From the NCBI RefSeq assembly GCF_050587365.1, contig NZ_JBOBFV010000001.1, forward strand, positions 496,001-560,000: a DNA stretch of 64,000 nucleotides, in the 5' to 3' direction. The translations under genes and the position numbers were made by a program. Positions 61,524-64,000 of this stretch are shown here, one piece after another. Origin of the DNA: Plantibacter auratus (lineage in GTDB: Bacteria; Actinomycetota; Actinomycetes; Actinomycetales; Microbacteriaceae). Each line of letters begins with the position of its first letter. The first letter of the stretch is position 1. Below the pieces are notes generated by a model that searched no databases, had not been told where the DNA came from, and saw only the letters and a list, made by a program, of their open reading frames with translations.

Positions 61524-62345
61524 TCATTCCCCCGAGGGCGCCGGGGCGTCTGGCACGTCGCGCGCCCCGCCGAAACGACGGTCGCGTCCGGCGTACCGTT
61601 CGACGGCCTCCCAGAGCTGACGCCGCCCGAAGTCGGGCCAGAGGGTGTCGAGGAAGACCATCTCCGCGTAGGCCGACTGCCACAGCTGGAAGTTGCTGGT
61701 GCGCTGCTCTCCGGAGCTCCGGACGAAGAGGTCGACGTCCGGGAGGTCGGGCAGGTAGAGCCGGCTCTGGACGAGACGCTCCGAGACGGCCGACGGCTTG
61801 ATGCGGCCGGCGGCGACGTCGTCGGCGATGCTGCGCACCGCGTCGACGATCTCGTTGCGACCGCCGTAGTTGACGCACATGGTGAGCGTCAGGCGGTCGT
61901 TGTCGCGCGTCAGCTCCTCCGCCGTCTGGAGCTCCTTGATGACCGAGGTCCACAACCGCGGCCGACGCCCCGACCAGCGCACGCGCACGCCCCACTCGTT
62001 CAGTTGGTCGCGCCGTCGATGGAGCACCTCGCGGTTGAACCCCATGAGGAAGCGGACCTCGTCGGGTGAGCGCTTCCAGTTCTCCGTCGAGAACGCGTAC
62101 ACCGACAGGTGCTTGATCCCGAGTTGCAGGGCACCGGCCACGACGTCGAGGAGTGCGGCCTCGCCCGCCTTGTGCCCTTCGACACGCGTGAGTCCGCGCC
62201 GGTTCGCCCACCTGCCGTTGCCGTCCATGACGATCGCGACGTGCGACGGCACCTCACCCTTCGCGAACTCGGGCGGGACCTCCCCTGTCCAGTCGATCGG
62301 TTTGAACGGCACCGCGTCGCGGTGGGTGTAGGGCTTCGGGGTCAC
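61524..62345 (-). CDS. uppS: Isoprenyl transferase (undecaprenyl diphosphate synthase type)
   Basis: The protein has 273 residues from the GTG at 62345, overlapping the recO stop by GTGA. It shows HVAIVMDGNGRWANRRGL with catalytic Asp, HLSVYAFSTENWKR, and the C-terminal DLFVRSSGEQRTSNFQLWQSAYAE. It makes long Z-prenyl diphosphate, the lipid carrier for cell wall synthesis. Actinobacteria often have a second paralogue of different chain length, so product length is uncertain. Confidence 0.94.
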   Translation of the reverse strand: MTPKPYTHRDAVPFKPIDWTGEVPPEFAKGEVPSHVAIVMDGNGRWANRRGLTRVEGHKAGEAALLDVVAGALQLGIKHLSVYAFSTENWKRSPDEVRFLMGFNREVLHRRRDQLNEWGVRVRWSGRRPRLWTSVIKELQTAEELTRDNDRLTLTMCVNYGGRNEIVDAVRSIADDVAAGRIKPSAVSERLVQSRLYLPDLPDVDLFVRSSGEQRTSNFQLWQSAYAEMVFLDTLWPDFGRRQLWEAVERYAGRDRRFGGARDVPDAPAPSGE

Positions 62346-63079
62346 CCGCGGCTCCGATCCTGTTCGAGGTGCGCGAGCGACCGCAGGCCGCGCTCCAGAT
62401 GCCATTGCGCATAGGCGGCGGTGAATCCGCTCGCCCGTGAGGCCGTCTGCTCGGCGGCGGCCTCCGCGTACTCCCAGTCGCCGGAGAGCAGTGCTCCGAG
62501 GAGCGAGAGGGTGTCGGCGTCGAGCCGAGGGCTCCCGGAGGGCGCGCAGTCGTCGCACACGACCCCGCCGAGCTGCACGACCACGTGCGAGTACTCACCC
62601 TCCGTGCCGCACCTCGAGCAGGCGCCGAAGCTCGGTGCCCAACCGGCGAGCGAGAACGCCCGGAGCAGGTAGGAGTCGAGGGTGAGCCGCGGACCGTGCT
62701 CATGCTTCGAGAGCGACCGCAGGGCGCCGACGAGCAGCAGGTACTGCTGCAGGGAGCCCTCGGACTCCGTCAGGCGATCGGCCGTCTCGACCATCGCGCT
62801 GGCGGCCGTGTAGCTCCCGTAGTCGGCGCTGATCTCGGCGCCGTACGAACCGAGCGACTCGGCCTGGGTGATGGTGTCGAGGCTGCGGCCCTCGTAGAAC
62901 TGGACATCGGCGACCATGAACGGCTCGAGCCGGGACCCGAACTTCGAGCCGGTGCGACGGACACCCTTGGCGACCGCCCGGATCTTGCCCCTGCTGCGTG
63001 AGAGCATGGTGACGATGCGATCGGCCTCGCCGAGCTTGTGGGTCCGCAACACCACCACTTCGTCTCGATATACCGGCAC
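62342..63079 (-). CDS. recO: DNA repair protein RecO
   Basis: The protein has 245 residues. The N-terminal OB-fold is YRDEVVVLRTHKLGEADRIVTML...RGKIRAVAKGVRRTGSKFGS. A zinc site in the helical domain is CSRCG...CDDC. It helps load RecA on gapped DNA. GTG start. It is the first gene of recO-uppS, a common actinobacterial pair. Confidence 0.95.
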   Translation of the reverse strand: MPVYRDEVVVLRTHKLGEADRIVTMLSRSRGKIRAVAKGVRRTGSKFGSRLEPFMVADVQFYEGRSLDTITQAESLGSYGAEISADYGSYTAASAMVETADRLTESEGSLQQYLLLVGALRSLSKHEHGPRLTLDSYLLRAFSLAGWAPSFGACSRCGTEGEYSHVVVQLGGVVCDDCAPSGSPRLDADTLSLLGALLSGDWEYAEAAAEQTASRASGFTAAYAQWHLERGLRSLAHLEQDRSRG

Positions 63080-63162
63080 GCATCGATTATCCCGCCTCGC
63101 ACCGACAACGTGACCCGGGAACCGCCGTCGGGGATCGAAGGAGCGCCTGGAGAGATGAAGCC

Positions 63163-63831
63163 GTGAACGAGGTCCTCTTCGTCGTTCCGCTGTGGGTCGA
63201 CCTCTCGGCGGTCGCCATCGGCGCCGTCCAGGGCGCGATGTTCGCGGCCAGATTCCAGGATCGTCAGCTCGACTGGCTCGGCGTCGCCATCATCGGCGTC
63301 GTCGTCGGACTCGGTGGCGGTCTCATCCGCGACATCCTCCTCGGACAGGTGCCGGCGTCCCTCCAGAACAACTGGTACCTCCCCGTCGCCTCGGGAGCCG
63401 CCCTGCTCGGGATGTTCCTCCTGCGCACCATCACGAGGCTCGGGCCGGTCATCATCGGTCTCGACGCCCTGACGATCGGCATGTTCGGAGCGATCGGCTC
63501 CACCAAAGCCCTGGCAGCCGGCCTGCCGGTCATCCCGGCGATCTTCGTCGGAACCGTCTCAGCCGTCGGCGGATCGGTGCTCCGCGACGTCATGCTCGGC
63601 GTCCCCGTCGCCCTCATGCACGTCGGGTCGCTCTACGCCGTGGCGGCCGCGGTCGGGACCGCCCTCCTCGTCCTCGCCGTGACCTTCGGTGCGCCGCTCG
63701 GGATCGCGGCCATCGTCGGTGTCTCCTCGACCGCGGTGATCCGCCTCCTGGCGGTCCGGTTCGGGTGGACGTTGCCCGAGCAGCGCCAGATCGGCGGATG
63801 GCGGATCTGGCGCCGCTCGACGCGCGGCTGA
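63163..63831 (+). CDS. TRIC/UPF0126 family membrane protein
   Basis: The protein has 222 residues and seven membrane helices built as two three-helix repeats plus one. Each repeat carries the glycine-rich signature: GLGGGLIRDILLGQVP (about residues 48-63) and AVGGSVLRDVMLGVPVA. This matches the trimeric intracellular cation channel fold of bacterial YicG-like proteins, probably a monovalent cation channel. GTG start after GGAGAGA. It is divergent from recO. Confidence 0.9.
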   Translation: MNEVLFVVPLWVDLSAVAIGAVQGAMFAARFQDRQLDWLGVAIIGVVVGLGGGLIRDILLGQVPASLQNNWYLPVASGAALLGMFLLRTITRLGPVIIGLDALTIGMFGAIGSTKALAAGLPVIPAIFVGTVSAVGGSVLRDVMLGVPVALMHVGSLYAVAAAVGTALLVLAVTFGAPLGIAAIVGVSSTAVIRLLAVRFGWTLPEQRQIGGWRIWRRSTRG

Positions 63832-63837
63832 GTCGTC

Positions 63838-64000
63838 TCAGTCGACTGCGAGTGCCGCGACGGGCGCGATCCGGGTCGCCCGACGGGACGGGGCGACCGA
63901 GGCCACAGCCGTGAGGAGTGCGGCGAGCACGACGATCACGGCGACGATGGCCCACGGGATGACCGGGAAGATCAGCCCGGGCGAACCGTTGATCGCGCCG
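63838..64000 (-). CDS. FtsX-like ABC transporter permease, C-terminal fragment at window edge
   Basis: The last 54 residues of a minus-strand gene enter from the window edge. A membrane helix (IPWAIVAVIVVLAALLTAVA) is followed by PSRRATRIAPVAAL. This ending (PARRATRxxPxxAL) is typical of MacB/FtsX-type permeases. The rest of the gene lies outside, so the partner ATPase and role cannot be seen. Confidence 0.7.
   Translation of the reverse strand, partial: GAINGSPGLIFPVIPWAIVAVIVVLAALLTAVASVAPSRRATRIAPVAALAVD

Noticed and set aside
1..64000. CRISPR arrays, insertion sequences, prophage or integrase genes, toxin-antitoxin pairs
   Set aside because: No regularly spaced repeats, transposase or recombinase motifs, or typical small toxin pairs were seen on either strand. 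Neither the tRNA genes nor their flanks show attachment-site duplications.

Overview
The window is high-GC DNA with many GTG starts and tight 4-base (ATGA/GTGA) gene overlaps. A PucR-type FasR regulator next to fabD-fabH-acpP-fabF, a DUF3145 gene, and an iol operon in the order I remember from Corynebacterium glutamicum all point to Actinobacteria. A plant-associated member of the Microbacteriaceae is the best guess. This comes from gene content only; no database search was possible.

Region 1 (1-20632) is a plant-glycan utilisation region. It starts with a GH2 beta-mannosidase cut by the window edge, divergent from a ROK repressor. Next come a LacI regulator and a carbohydrate ABC importer (solute-binding protein plus MalF/MalG-type permeases). 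Divergent from the importer is a three-gene cytoplasmic glycosidase operon: GH35 beta-galactosidase, GH78 alpha-L-rhamnosidase and GH42 beta-galactosidase. A second importer operon (binding protein, two permeases, GH43 enzyme) is preceded by its own LacI gene. Neither importer has its own ATPase here. The glycosidases lack signal peptides, so the region probably imports oligosaccharides (for example rhamnose-, galactose- and arabinose/xylose-containing pectic fragments) and cleaves them inside the cell. Good operator/promoter pairs are visible upstream of both importers.

Region 2 (20697-39167), after a thioesterase gene, is an inositol regulon. It holds a divergent transaldolase, a GntR/UTRA regulator (IolR-like), a tautomerase, a complete sugar-type ABC importer, an MFS inositol-type transporter and a nine-gene catabolic operon (iolC, aldolase, iolA, iolB, iolD, iolE, iolG, iolH and a scyllo-inositol-dehydrogenase-like gene). 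A shared 10-base operator (TGTCCTAACA and close variants) recurs in every promoter region of this block. That ties the transaldolase, the tautomerase and both transporters to inositol metabolism.

Region 3 (39269-64000) is core genome. It contains tRNA-Val; thymidylate synthase and DHFR; a peroxiredoxin; pyruvate dehydrogenase E1 (aceE) leading into fasR-fabD-fabH-acpP-fabF; DUF3145; a ROK kinase; a tRNA with a CAT anticodon; a glycosyltransferase; a DMT-like membrane protein; peptide deformylase; tRNA-Asn; an orphan ABC ATPase; dnaG, dgt and dusB; a YbaK-type deacylase; a DsbA-like protein coupled to a tiny 49-residue ORF; uppS and recO; a TRIC/UPF0126 channel; and the 3' end of an FtsX-like permease. 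No CRISPR array, prophage, insertion sequence or rRNA was seen.

I did not find a clear-cut novel defence or mobile system. The most interesting material is the extended inositol regulon and the coupled glycan import and cleavage loci with readable operators.
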